A DNA stretch of 64,000 nt from DATEDA01 sp963827595 (lineage in GTDB: Bacteria > Pseudomonadota > Gammaproteobacteria > Burkholderiales > SG8-39): assembly GCA_963827595.1 (NCBI GenBank), contig CAWHBT010000016.1, forward strand, positions 248,001 to 312,000, written 5' to 3'. The notes beneath the pieces are model-generated. The model worked only from the letters and a program-made list of their open reading frames with translations, searched no databases and was not told where the DNA came from. Below are positions 23,596 to 32,387 of the stretch, piece after piece. The position numbers and the translations under genes were made by a program. The first letter of the stretch is position 1. Each line of letters opens with the position of its first letter.

Positions 23596-25992
23596 CTAAG
23601 TGCGTCGTTGTGCGCCGAAGCGGGCGGTGAGAAGCTGCTCCAGGTCCGCCATCGCGGCGTCCACTTCGGCGTCTGTAAGTGTTTTCCCAGTATCTTGCAT
23701 AACTACCCGAAACGCAAGGCTTTTTTTGCCTTTTCTCACACCTTCCCCGCGGTAAAGGTCGAACAACCGGACCTCCTGCACGAGCCCCGGTCGAGCCCCC
23801 GACAATGCATCGAGCAGCGCCCGAGCCGGCACCCCCTCGTCCACTAGAACCGCCAGGTCCCGGATGACTGCCGGGAACCGCGAAACCTCCGCGGGACGGG
23901 GGAGCGGAACGGCCAGAAGCGGCTCCGCGTCCAACTCGAACACCACGGCCGCGGCCGGAAGCTCGTATTTCTGCTGCCATCGGGGGTGAAGCTCGCCGAT
24001 CCAGCCCGCCGCGGCCCCTTCGACCTCGATCCGGGCCGCCCGCCCCGGGTGCAGCGCCGGATGGACCGCCGCCACGAATCTGGCCGGACGCGGTGCAAGC
24101 AGGGTTTCCAAGTCGCCCTTGAGGTCGAAGAAGTCGACCGGCCGCTCCCGCACGCCCCACTGCTCCTCGAATGCCGGGCCGAAGGCGATCGCGCCGACCC
24201 GCACCGGCTGCCGGACTCCGGCCACCTCGAGATCGCCGTCGGTCACGCCCGGATCGCGGAGGAAGACCCGCCCCACCTCGAACACCCGCACCCGGGAGAG
24301 CTTGCGGTTGAGGTTGTAGCGAACGTTGGCGACGAGGCTCCCGATCAGCGTCGTGCGCATCACTGCGAGCTGGCTCGCGATCGGGTTGAGGAGCCGGATC
24401 GGCGCTGCGTTCCCGGCAAAGTCCTGCTCCCATTCGGCGTCGACGAAGCTGAAGTTGACGACCTCCGTGTAGTCGGCGGCCGCGAGCCGCGCGCGGACCT
24501 CGTGCAGCGAGCGTCGTGTTTCCGGCGGCGCGTGCATCACGGCGGGAGCGACCGGCGGATGCACCGGGATCCGGTCGAAGCCGTGCACCCGCGCGACCTC
24601 CTCGATGAGGTCTTCTTCGATCTCGATGTCGAACCGGTACGACGGCGGCGTGACCACGAACGCTTCGTCGCGCCCGGAGCCCTCGCGCCGGAGCGCGAAC
24701 CCGACCCGCCGGAAGATGTCAGCCATCTCGTCGGCCGGAACGGCGAGCCCGATCACCTTGTGCGCCCGCGCGACCCGCATGCGGACCGGCGCCCGCTCGG
24801 GCAGCCGCGCGACGGTATCGACCGTCGGCCCCGGCTCGCCGCCGCAGATCTCGAGGATGAGCCCGGTCGCCCGCTCGATGCCCTCGACCTCGTTCGCGAA
24901 GTCGACGCCGCGCTCGAAGCGGTGCGAGGCGTCGCTCGCGAAGTTGTAGCGCCGCGCACGGCCCGCGATCGCCTCCGGGTAGAAAAACGCCGACTCCAGG
25001 AACACGTGCCGGGTCGCGTCGTCGGCTTTGGTGCTGTCGCCCCCCATGATGCCGGCGAGCCCGATCGGTCCGCTTGCGTCGGTGATCGCGAGCACGTCCG
25101 GGTAGACCTCGACCGTCTGCTCGTTGAGCAGCTTTACGCGCTCGCCGCCGCGCCCGAATCGGACATCGATCCCGCCCTCGAGCTTGTCGAGGTCGTAGAC
25201 ATGCAGCGGCCGTCCGAGCTCGAGCATCACGTAGTTCGTCACGTCGACCAGCGCCGAGATCGGCCGCTGTCCGGCGCGCTCGAGACGGCGTTTCATCCAT
25301 TCCGGTGTCGGCGCGCCCGCGCTCACGTTCCGGATGACCCGGCCCGCGAAGCGCCCGCACCCGCTCGGCTCCGAGAGCTTCACCGGGAATCGTGCGTCGC
25401 TCTTCGCGGGCACCGGTTGCACCGCCGGGGGCGTGAGCCTGGCGCCGGTGAGCGCGGCGACCTCGCGGGCGACGCCGAGCACCGACAGACAGTCGGCGCG
25501 GTTCGGCGTCAGCTTCAGGGTGAGGACCTGGTCGTCGAGCTCGAGGTATTCGCGCAGCGGGCGGCCGACCGGCGCATCGGCCGGCAGGGCGAGCAGCCCC
25601 GAGTGGTCGTCCGACAGCCCGAGCTCGCGGGCGGACAGCAGCATGCCCCTCGACTCGACGCCGCGCAGTGTCGTCGCCTTCACCGTCATGCCCGGCAGCG
25701 CGGCGCCGGCGAGCGCCAGTGGCGCTTTGATCCCGGCGGCGACGTTCGGCGCGCCGCAGACGACTTCGAGCGGCGGCCCCTCCCCCGCGTCGACCTTGCA
25801 CACCGTCAGCCGGTCGGCGCCCGGGTGCTTCCGGACCTCGAGCACGCGTGCCACGACGACGCTGGAAAAAGGCGGCCCGACCGGCACGACCGTCTCGACC
25901 TCGACGCCCGACATCGTGAGCAGGTGCGCGAGCTCCTCCGTGCTCAGCGCCGGGTCGACCATCGTGCGCAGCCAGCTCTCCGGGAACTGCAT
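23596..25992 (-). CDS. pheT: phenylalanine--tRNA ligase beta subunit
   Basis: A 798-residue subunit of the alpha2-beta2 cytoplasmic synthetase that charges tRNA-Phe. Domains in order: N-terminal part MQFPESWLRTMVDPALSTEE; the EMAP/OB-type tRNA-binding region about 40-150 (HPGADRLTVCKVDAGEGPPL); the B3/B4 editing domain about 210-370 (ALVDVTNYVMLELGRPLHVY); B5 about 400-475; the catalytic-like core; and the C-terminal anticodon-binding FDX domain (PLPRPAEVSRFPAVIRDLAV). Length is normal. It lies 13 bp after pheS. A short AT-richer patch encodes RKGKKSLAFRVVMQDTGK near the end. Confidence 0.97.
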   Translation of the reverse strand: MQFPESWLRTMVDPALSTEELAHLLTMSGVEVETVVPVGPPFSSVVVARVLEVRKHPGADRLTVCKVDAGEGPPLEVVCGAPNVAAGIKAPLALAGAALPGMTVKATTLRGVESRGMLLSARELGLSDDHSGLLALPADAPVGRPLREYLELDDQVLTLKLTPNRADCLSVLGVAREVAALTGARLTPPAVQPVPAKSDARFPVKLSEPSGCGRFAGRVIRNVSAGAPTPEWMKRRLERAGQRPISALVDVTNYVMLELGRPLHVYDLDKLEGGIDVRFGRGGERVKLLNEQTVEVYPDVLAITDASGPIGLAGIMGGDSTKADDATRHVFLESAFFYPEAIAGRARRYNFASDASHRFERGVDFANEVEGIERATGLILEICGGEPGPTVDTVARLPERAPVRMRVARAHKVIGLAVPADEMADIFRRVGFALRREGSGRDEAFVVTPPSYRFDIEIEEDLIEEVARVHGFDRIPVHPPVAPAVMHAPPETRRSLHEVRARLAAADYTEVVNFSFVDAEWEQDFAGNAAPIRLLNPIASQLAVMRTTLIGSLVANVRYNLNRKLSRVRVFEVGRVFLRDPGVTDGDLEVAGVRQPVRVGAIAFGPAFEEQWGVRERPVDFFDLKGDLETLLAPRPARFVAAVHPALHPGRAARIEVEGAAAGWIGELHPRWQQKYELPAAAVVFELDAEPLLAVPLPRPAEVSRFPAVIRDLAVLVDEGVPARALLDALSGARPGLVQEVRLFDLYRGEGVRKGKKSLAFRVVMQDTGKTLTDAEVDAAMADLEQLLTARFGAQRRT

Positions 25993-26005
25993 GGCCTCGG
26001 GTGCC

Positions 26006-27010
26006 TCAGGCGAACTGCCGCAGGAACCGCAGGTCGCCGTCGAAGAACAGCCGCAGGTCGTTGATGCCGTAGCGGAGCATCGTCAGCCGCTCGAGCCCCG
26101 ACCCGAACGCGAACCCGATCCAGTGCTCCGGATCGAGCCCGAAGTTGCGCACCACGTTCGGATGCACCTGGCCGGCGCCGGAGATCTCGAGCCAGCCGCC
26201 GTCCTTGAACGCCATGTCGATCTCGGCGGAGGGCTCGGTGAAGGGGAAGAACGACGGGCGGAAGCGTACCTGCAGGTCGTCGGTCTCGAAGAACCGGCGG
26301 AGAAAATCCGTATACACGCCCTTCAGGTCGGCGAAGCTGATGTGGCTGTCGATCCACAGCCCCTCGACCTGGTGGAACATCGGCGAGTGCGTGGCGTCGC
26401 TGTCCACGCGATAGGTGCGGCCGGGCGCGATCACCTTGATCGGCGGCGGGTGGGTGCGTGCGTAGCGCACCTGCATCGGGCTCGTGTGCGTGCGAAGCAG
26501 CAGCGGCAGCCCGCGCGAATCGTTGCAGTCGACGTAGAAGGTGTCGTGCATCGACCGCGCCGGATGGTTCTCGGGCTGATTGAGCGCGGTGAAGTTGTGC
26601 CAGTCGGTCTCGATCTCCGGGCCGTCGGCGACGTCGAACCCGATCGAGCGGAAGATCGCCTCGACGCGCTGCCAGGTGCGGATGATCGGATGGATCCCGC
26701 CGCGCCCGCGCGCGCGGCCCGGCAGGGTGACGTCGAGCGCCTCTTCCGCGAGCCTGGACTCGAGCCGCGCCGCACCGATCGCCGCACGGCGCGCCGCGAG
26801 GAGCTGCTCGATGCGATCCTTGGCCTCGTTGATCCGGGCGCCGCGGGTGCGACGCTCCTCGGCCGAGAGCTTTGCGAGCCCCTTCAGAGCCTCGGTGATG
26901 ACGCCCTGCTTGCCGAGATAGTGCGCCTTCGCGTTCTCGAGCGCCGGCAGGTCGTTGATCGCGGCGAACGCCGACGCCGCTGCGGCGACGATGGCGTCGA
27001 GATCGTGCAT
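26006..27010 (-). CDS. pheS: phenylalanine--tRNA ligase alpha subunit
   Basis: A 334-residue catalytic subunit of phenylalanyl-tRNA synthetase. The N-terminal coiled coil (LPALENAKAHYLGKQGVITE, ERRTRGARINEAKDRIEQLL) precedes the class II core. Motif 2 is in APGRTYRVDSDATHSPMFHQ and the glycine-rich motif 3 is in IGFAFGSGLERLTMLRYGIN. The ATG at 27010 begins MHDLDAIVAAAASAF, the usual family start; longer upstream frames are rejected. It is 65 bp downstream of rplT. Confidence 0.97.
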   Translation of the reverse strand: MHDLDAIVAAAASAFAAINDLPALENAKAHYLGKQGVITEALKGLAKLSAEERRTRGARINEAKDRIEQLLAARRAAIGAARLESRLAEEALDVTLPGRARGRGGIHPIIRTWQRVEAIFRSIGFDVADGPEIETDWHNFTALNQPENHPARSMHDTFYVDCNDSRGLPLLLRTHTSPMQVRYARTHPPPIKVIAPGRTYRVDSDATHSPMFHQVEGLWIDSHISFADLKGVYTDFLRRFFETDDLQVRFRPSFFPFTEPSAEIDMAFKDGGWLEISGAGQVHPNVVRNFGLDPEHWIGFAFGSGLERLTMLRYGINDLRLFFDGDLRFLRQFA

Positions 27011-27075
27011 GCCGTGAGGGTTCGGCTCAAAGCCCGCAGCGTGCGCGGCGGGAATCGGGCCCGGGCTCGCGCCGC

Positions 27076-27438
27076 CTACGCCGCCGCGAGCTTCGACTTC
27101 GCGGTTTCGGCGAGCTTGGCGAACGCCGCCCGGTCGGCGACGGCGATGTCCGCGAGCACCTTGCGGTCGATCTCGATCGCCGCCTTCTTCAGGCCGCTCA
27201 TGAACGCGCTGTAGCTCAGCCCGCACTGCCGCGCCGCGGCGTTGATGCGCGCGATCCAGAGCGCGCGAAACTCGCGCTTGCGACGACGGCGATCGCGATA
27301 GGCGTACTGCCCGGCTTTCATGACCGCCTGCTTGGCGACGCGGAAGACGTTCTTCCGCCGGCCGCGATAGCCCTTCGCCCGGGCGAGGACCTTCTTGTGC
27401 CGGGCGCGCGCGGTGACGCCCCGTTTTACGCGTGGCAT
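27076..27438 (-). CDS. rplT: 50S ribosomal protein L20
   Basis: A 120-residue, strongly basic 23S rRNA-binding protein needed early in 50S assembly. The sequence begins MPRVKRGVTARARHKKVLAR, continues GYRGRRKNVFRVAKQAVMKA and YRDRRRRKREFRALWIARIN, and is full length. In Escherichia coli L20 also represses its own operon; whether this occurs here cannot be told. It is 3 bp downstream of rpmI. Confidence 0.98.
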   Translation of the reverse strand: MPRVKRGVTARARHKKVLARAKGYRGRRKNVFRVAKQAVMKAGQYAYRDRRRRKREFRALWIARINAAARQCGLSYSAFMSGLKKAAIEIDRKVLADIAVADRAAFAKLAETAKSKLAAA

Positions 27439-27441
27439 CGT

Positions 27442-27645
27442 TCAGGTCCTCTCGTAGGGCAACATCGTGCGGACCGAGCGCTTGTCGGCCGCGCTCACGG
27501 CGGTCGTGCCGCGCAGGTGACGCTTCCGCTTGGTCGACTTCTTGGTGAGGATGTGGCGCAGGAACGCCCGGCTGCGCTTGAGCCCGCCGCGGGCCTGCAT
27601 GCGAAAACGCTTCGCGGCGCTCCGCTTCGTCTTGAGCTTTGGCAT
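27442..27645 (-). CDS. rpmI: 50S ribosomal protein L35
   Basis: A 67-residue basic protein starting MPKLKTKRSAAKRFRMQARG and ending RSVRTMLPYERT, typical of L35. The ATG at 27645 has CGGAG upstream. The 106-bp leader between infC and rpmI contains a small hairpin (GCTCCG/CGGAGC), in the position where L20-dependent control acts in Escherichia coli, but I cannot establish a matching L20-binding structure. Confidence 0.97.
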   Translation of the reverse strand: MPKLKTKRSAAKRFRMQARGGLKRSRAFLRHILTKKSTKRKRHLRGTTAVSAADKRSVRTMLPYERT

Positions 27646-27751
27646 ACACACTCCGTTTCTCGCATAGCGCCGGGTGGCTCCGAGCGGAGCGCTTTCAAAC
27701 CACGGCACTACTTGTTTGCAGCCCCGCCTCGGGGGCCTTGCCCGGGCGCCG

Positions 27752-28366
27752 CTACTGCGACGCCGCTGGCGCTTTGCCGGGCGGTTTCGCGGCCGCCGGC
27801 TTCTCAAGCTTTTCTGCCTTCTCCGCCTTCTCTGCAACCTTCTTCTTCACCGGCGTCTTCTTGGGCCCGAGCACCATGATCATCTGCCGGCCCTCGAGCT
27901 TCGGGAACTGCTCCACCACCCCGTACGGTTCCAGATCGGCCTTCACCCGCTCGAGCAGCCGCACGCCGAATTCCTGGTGTGCCATCTCGCGGCCGCGGAA
28001 CCGCAGCGTAACCTTGGTCTTGTCGCCTTCCTCCAGGAACCGGATCAGGTTGCGCAGCTTGATCTTGTAGTCGCCCTCGTCGGTGCCGGGGCGGAACTTG
28101 ATCTCCTTGACCTGGATCTGCTTCTGCTTGAGCCTGGCCTCGTGGGCTTTCTTCTGCTCGCGGTACTTGAACTTCCCGTAGTCCATCAGCTTGCACACTG
28201 GCGGCTTCGCCAGCGGCGCGATTTCCACGAGGTCCACGTCCCGTTCCTCGGCCATCTTCAACGCGTCCCGGGTGGCGACGACGCCGAGCTGCTCACCGTT
28301 TTCGTCGACCAGTCTCACTTCCGGCGCGTTGATCTCGCCGTTGATCCGCTGCTTTTCCTGAGCGAT
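27752..28366 (-). CDS. infC: translation initiation factor IF-3 with a non-canonical ATC start codon
   Basis: A 204-residue initiation factor that binds the 30S subunit and checks start codons. The N-domain begins with IAQEKQRINGEINAPEVRLV (Ile codon as start), the linker and C-domain with RGREMAHQEFGVRLLERVKA and LEGRQMIMVLGPKK. There is no ATG or GTG at the family start; the codon is ATC at 28364-28366 with GGGGGG a few bases upstream. This matches the known AUU/AUC/AUA starts of infC that allow IF-3 to repress its own synthesis. The C-terminus has an extra Lys/Ala/Pro-rich tail of about 30 residues. It is 25 bp after thrS. Confidence 0.95.
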   Translation of the reverse strand: MAQEKQRINGEINAPEVRLVDENGEQLGVVATRDALKMAEERDVDLVEIAPLAKPPVCKLMDYGKFKYREQKKAHEARLKQKQIQVKEIKFRPGTDEGDYKIKLRNLIRFLEEGDKTKVTLRFRGREMAHQEFGVRLLERVKADLEPYGVVEQFPKLEGRQMIMVLGPKKTPVKKKVAEKAEKAEKLEKPAAAKPPGKAPAASQ

Positions 28367-28391
28367 GTGACCCCCCGCAAAAGCCGAAAAA

Positions 28392-30305
28392 TCAGGCCGC
28401 GCTTCCCGGGACCGCCTCACAGGTGAGGCGCTCGACGAAGACCGGCAGGGTTACCTGCCCGAGATCCTCGCCGCCGCGGGTGCGCACGGCCACCTTTCCT
28501 GCAGCCCGCTCCTTGTCACCGACGATCAGCTGGTACGGGAGCTTCTGCAGGCTATGTTCGCGGATTTTATAGGTGATTTTTTCGTTCCGCAAATCTGCGT
28601 CGACGCGAAAGCCGTGACGCCTCAGGGCGTCGGCGACCTCGCGTGCGTAATCGGCCTGATGCTCGGAAATGTTGAGCACGACCACCTGTACGGGGGCCAG
28701 CCAGAGGGGCAACGCACCAGCGTAGTGCTCGACCAGGATACCGATGAACCGCTCCAGCGAGCCCACGATCGCCCGGTGGAGCATGACCGGGACCTTGCGA
28801 GTGTTGTCCTCGGCGACGTATTCCGCCCCCAGCCGGCCCGGCATGTTGAAGTCGACCTGCATCGTCCCGCACTGCCAGGGCCGGCCGATCGCGTCCTTGA
28901 GCGTGTACTCGATCTTCGGTCCGTAGAACGCCCCTTCGCCCGGCGAAACGTCGAACGCGCAGCCGGAGCGCTCGAGCGACTCGATGAGCGCCGTTTCCGC
29001 CTGGTCCCAGAGCGCGTCCGCGCCGACGCGCTTCGGCGGCCGGGTCGCCACCTTGTAGATGACGTCGGTGAATCCGAAGTCGCGATAGACCCGCTGGAGC
29101 AGCGCCGTGAACGCCACGCACTCGTCGAGGATCTGGTCCTCGGTGCAGAAGATGTGACCGTCGTCCTGGGTAAACGCGCGCACGCGCATGATGCCGTGGA
29201 GCGCGCCCGACGGCTCGTTCCGGTGGCAGCTGCCGAACTCCCCCAGGCGCAGCGGGAGTTCGCGGTAGCTGTGGAGCCGCGACTTGTAGATCAGGATGTG
29301 CCCGGGGCAGTTCATCGGCTTTACCGCGTAGTCGCGGTTCTCCGAGCCGGTGAAGAACATGTTCTCCTTGAAGTTGTCCCAATGCCCGGACCGCTCCCAC
29401 AGACTGCGGTCGAGGATCTGCGGCGCGCGCACCTCCTGGTAGCCGTGGTCGCGGTAGACCCGCCGCATGTATTGCTCGACCTGCTGCCAGATCGTCCAGC
29501 CCTTCGGGTGCCAGAAGACCTGGCCGGGCGCCTCCTCCTGCACGTGGAAGAGGTCGAGCTGCGTGCCGAGGCGGCGGTGGTCGCGCTTCTCCGCCTCCTC
29601 GAGCATGTGGAGGTAGGCGTCCTGCTCTTCCTTCTTCGCCCAGGCCGTGCCGTAGATGCGCTGGAGCATCTCGTTCTTCGAGTCGCCGCGCCAGTAGGCG
29701 CCGGCGACCTTCATGAGCTTGAAGACCTTGAGCTTGCCGGTCGACGGCACGTGCGGGCCGCGGCAGAGGTCGACGAAGTCGCCCTCGCGATACAGCGTGA
29801 TCGGTTCGCCGGCTGGGATCGACGCGATGATCTCGGCCTTGTAGTGCTCGCCGATCGACTTGAAGAACTCGACCGCCCGGTCGCGGTCCCACAGCTCGCG
29901 CGCGACCGGGATGTCCCGCTTCGCCAGCTCTCCCATCCGCTTCTCGATCGCGGCCAGGTCCTCGGGCGTGAACGGCCGTTTGTACGCGAAGTCGTAATAG
30001 AACCCGTTCTCGATCACCGGTCCGATCGTGACCTGCGCGTCGGGGAAGAGTTCCTTCACGGCGTACGCGAGCAGGTGCGCCGTCGAGTGGCGGAGAATCT
30101 CGAGACCGTCCTTGTCCTTGTCGGTGACGATCGCGACGTCGGCGTCGCGATCGACCCGGTACGAAGTATCGACGAGCCTGCCGTCGACGCGGCCCGCGAG
30201 TGCGGCGCGCGCGAGCCCCGGCCCGATCGACTGCGCGATCTCCGCGACCGTCACCGGGCCGGGAAAGGGCTTCTGCGAGCCGTCGGGCAGGCGAATGTTC
30301 GGCAT
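28392..30305 (-). CDS. thrS: threonine--tRNA ligase
   Basis: A 637-residue class II synthetase. In order: TGS domain (MPNIRLPDGSQKPFPGPVTV), the editing/SAD domain with HSTAHLLAYAVKELFPDAQV and the later zinc-type YKPMNCPGHILIYKSRLHSY segments, motif 2 around RNEPSGALHGIMRVRAFTQD, and the C-terminal anticodon-binding domain (LPLWLAPVQVVVLNISEHQA). Length is normal. It begins the thrS-infC-rpmI-rplT-pheST-ihfA cluster. A terminator-like hairpin lies only 20 bp upstream of the ATG. Confidence 0.97.
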   Translation of the reverse strand: MPNIRLPDGSQKPFPGPVTVAEIAQSIGPGLARAALAGRVDGRLVDTSYRVDRDADVAIVTDKDKDGLEILRHSTAHLLAYAVKELFPDAQVTIGPVIENGFYYDFAYKRPFTPEDLAAIEKRMGELAKRDIPVARELWDRDRAVEFFKSIGEHYKAEIIASIPAGEPITLYREGDFVDLCRGPHVPSTGKLKVFKLMKVAGAYWRGDSKNEMLQRIYGTAWAKKEEQDAYLHMLEEAEKRDHRRLGTQLDLFHVQEEAPGQVFWHPKGWTIWQQVEQYMRRVYRDHGYQEVRAPQILDRSLWERSGHWDNFKENMFFTGSENRDYAVKPMNCPGHILIYKSRLHSYRELPLRLGEFGSCHRNEPSGALHGIMRVRAFTQDDGHIFCTEDQILDECVAFTALLQRVYRDFGFTDVIYKVATRPPKRVGADALWDQAETALIESLERSGCAFDVSPGEGAFYGPKIEYTLKDAIGRPWQCGTMQVDFNMPGRLGAEYVAEDNTRKVPVMLHRAIVGSLERFIGILVEHYAGALPLWLAPVQVVVLNISEHQADYAREVADALRRHGFRVDADLRNEKITYKIREHSLQKLPYQLIVGDKERAAGKVAVRTRGGEDLGQVTLPVFVERLTCEAVPGSAA

Positions 30306-30324
30306 GGTTCAGGATCCTCGGGGC

Positions 30325-30352
30325 AAAAAAAAGTGCGGTCGAGCCGCACTTT
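30325..30352 (-). terminator. intrinsic terminator in the thrS leader, downstream of tRNA-Val
   Basis: On the minus strand AAAGTGCGG-CTCGA-CCGCACTTT forms a 9-bp stem with a 5-base loop, followed directly by a run of eight Ts in total (30332-30325). This is a textbook Rho-independent terminator. It sits between the tRNA-Val 3' end (30448) and the thrS ATG (30305). It either ends the tRNA transcript or acts as an attenuator for thrS; only about 20 bases remain for a promoter-free leader after it. Confidence 0.85.
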
Positions 30353-30447
30353 CTTCGTCGTGACGCGCTCCACCGCGGGGGTTCAACCGCCGCCAGCCGT
30401 AGTTCGGAACGCCACGCCCGGGTCTCCTTCGATCCTTCGATGGATGC

Positions 30448-30524
30448 TGGTAGGCGCGATTGGACTCGAACCAACGACCCCTACCATGTCAAGGTAGTGC
30501 TCTAACCAGCTGAGCTACGCGCCT
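30448..30524 (-). tRNA. tRNA-Val (anticodon GAC)
   Basis: A 77-nt gene with encoded CCA. The acceptor stem AGGCGCG/CGCGCCT is perfect, the D-arm reads TAGCTCAGCTGGTTAGAGCA, the anticodon arm is CTACC-TTGACAT-GGTAG with anticodon GAC, and the T-arm is GTTGG-TTCGAGT-CCAAT. It is on the minus strand between recN and thrS, followed by an intrinsic terminator. Confidence 0.96.
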
Positions 30525-30604
30525 GAGAGGTCGAGAGTCTAGCGGAGGATGTGGGGCGCGGCAAATCGGCCCGCCGATCGAACAAGGGGGCGAACGCGGG
30601 GTTT

Positions 30605-30666
30605 CGTCGAACCCAACTGCTTGGGTTCGACGCCGTGTGAGCCGGCTCGCCTTGCAAGCCGAGCCG
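30605..30666 (-). repeat. two adjacent hairpins downstream of recN
   Basis: The first is a perfect 12-bp stem CGTCGAACCCAA/TTGGGTTCGACG with loop CTGC (30605-30632). The second pairs CGGCTCG (30643-30649) with CGAGCCG (30660-30666) around a self-complementary CTTGCAAG centre. They lie 50 to 110 bases past the recN stop and before tRNA-Val. Neither has a T-run, so they may be Rho-dependent end structures or a palindromic repeat and not classical terminators. Confidence 0.65.
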
Positions 30667-30717
30667 TGGACCAACGCCCCTTGTGTATCCCCCAACCGGC
30701 GCTTCGCACAATCTTGA

Positions 30718-32382
30718 TCAGCGGGCGGCCCCGCGCAGCATCTCCGCCGCATGCTTGCGCGTCGTCCCCGTGATCTCGACCCCGCCCAGCATGCGCGCGA
30801 TCTCCTCGACGCGCGCCGGCTCGTCGAGGATCGCGACCCGGCTCCGGGTCACCCCGTTCGCCGTGGTCTTCGCGACCGACCACTGGTGCTCCGCCTGCGC
30901 GGCGACCTGCGGAAGATGGGTCACGCAGAGGATCTGACGGCGTGCCCCGAGCGCGCGCAGGTTCCGGCCGACGACTTCCGCCACCGCCCCGCCGATGCCC
31001 GAGTCGACCTCGTCGAAGATCAGCGTCGGCACCGCTGCGGCCTTGCTCGTGATGACCTGGATCGCGAGGCTGATCCGCGAGAGCTCGCCGCCCGACGCGA
31101 CCTTTGCGAGCGGCTGCGGCGCGAGACCGGGATTGGTCGACACCAGCAGCTCGACCGCCTCGTTGCCCTGCGCGCTCCCGCCGTCAATCGCGCGCAAGCC
31201 CACCTCGAAGCGCCCGCCGGTCATCGCGAGCGCCTTCATCTCCATGGTCACTTGCCGCGCGAGCTTCGTGGCCGCCGCCTTCCGGTCGGCCGAGAGCCGC
31301 GCCGCGAGTCCGGCGTAGCGGGACTTGGCCGTGTCCTCCTGCGCACGCAGTGCGTCGAGGTCGGCGGCGACCTCGAGCGCCGCCAACCTCGACCTCAACC
31401 GCTCGGCGAGGTCGGGCAGCGCTTCCGGACTCACCTTGAACTTGCGCGCTGTGGAGTGGATGGCCTCGACCCGGCGCTCGACCTCGGCGAGCCGCGTCGG
31501 ATCGAGCTCGAGGCGGTCGGTGTACCGGCGCAGCGCGTGCGCCGCCTCGTCGAGCTGCGCCGCGGCGCCCTCGAGCAGCTCGAGCGGCTCGCCCAGGGCG
31601 GCGTCGTAGCCGTGGAGCGTCCGCAGCCGTGCCCCCGCGGTCGCGAGCGTGCTCGCCGCCGAGCCTTCGGACTCCGACAGCGCCTCGAGCGCGGCCTGCG
31701 CGCCCTCGATCAGGCCCGCCGCGTGCGCGAGCCGCGTCTGCTCGGCCTGCACCACGTCCCACTCGCCGGGCTTCAACCCGAGCTTGGCCAGCTCGTCGAC
31801 CTGCCACGCGAGCGCATCCCGCTCGGCGGCTTGCGCAGCGCTGTTGGTCTCGCTCTCGGCGCGCGCGCTCGCGAGCCGCTGCCAATCGCGGAACGCGGTG
31901 CCGACCTCGCCGGCGAGCGGCGTCAGGCCGGCGTGGGCGTCGAGCAGCTCGCGCTGTGCGGCGGGTCTGACGAGCGACTGGTGGGCGTGCTGCCCATGAA
32001 TGTCGACGAGCCAGTCGCTCACCTCGCCGAGCTGCTGCGCGGTTGCCGCCGTGCCGTTGATGAACGCCCGCGAGCGGCCGCCCCGCTCGACGACGCGCCG
32101 CAACAGGAGTCGTCCGGCATCGCCGTCGAGCGCCCGCTCGGCGAGCCAACGCTGCACCTCGGGAAGACGCTCGACCGCGAACTCGGCGGTCACCTCGGCG
32201 CGCTCGGCGCCGGCCCGCACGACCGTCGCGTCCGCGCGTTCGCCCAACGCGAGCGCCAGGGCGTCGATCAGGATCGACTTGCCGGCGCCGGTCTCGCCGG
32301 TGAGGGTGGTGAACCCGGGCCCGAACTCGAGGTCGAGCCGGTCGACGACGGCAAAGTCGCGTATCGAGAGTGCCAGCAGCAC
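30718..32382 (-). CDS. recN: DNA repair protein RecN
   Basis: A 554-residue SMC-like ATPase acting in double-strand-break repair. The Walker A motif is in FTTLTGETGAGKSILIDALA near the N-terminus, a long coiled-coil middle follows (for example TRLAEVERRVEAIHSTARKF), and the C-terminal ABC half has the signature LAKVASGGELSRISLAIQVI and Walker B VPTLIFDEVDSGIGG. No ATG is near the family start; the GTG at 32382 gives MLLALSIRDFAVVDRLDLEF. No strong ribosome site is seen. It begins six bases after the nadK stop, so translational coupling is likely. Confidence 0.94.
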   Translation of the reverse strand: MLLALSIRDFAVVDRLDLEFGPGFTTLTGETGAGKSILIDALALALGERADATVVRAGAERAEVTAEFAVERLPEVQRWLAERALDGDAGRLLLRRVVERGGRSRAFINGTAATAQQLGEVSDWLVDIHGQHAHQSLVRPAAQRELLDAHAGLTPLAGEVGTAFRDWQRLASARAESETNSAAQAAERDALAWQVDELAKLGLKPGEWDVVQAEQTRLAHAAGLIEGAQAALEALSESEGSAASTLATAGARLRTLHGYDAALGEPLELLEGAAAQLDEAAHALRRYTDRLELDPTRLAEVERRVEAIHSTARKFKVSPEALPDLAERLRSRLAALEVAADLDALRAQEDTAKSRYAGLAARLSADRKAAATKLARQVTMEMKALAMTGGRFEVGLRAIDGGSAQGNEAVELLVSTNPGLAPQPLAKVASGGELSRISLAIQVITSKAAAVPTLIFDEVDSGIGGAVAEVVGRNLRALGARRQILCVTHLPQVAAQAEHQWSVAKTTANGVTRSRVAILDEPARVEEIARMLGGVEITGTTRKHAAEMLRGAAR

Positions 32383-32387
32383 GGCGC

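Noticed and set aside
23710..23750. Run of seven A in pheT as a programmed frameshift site
   Set aside because: The heptamer is not in the X-XXY-YYZ register, and the frame continues through conserved PheT sequence (KKSLAFRV), so no shift is needed.
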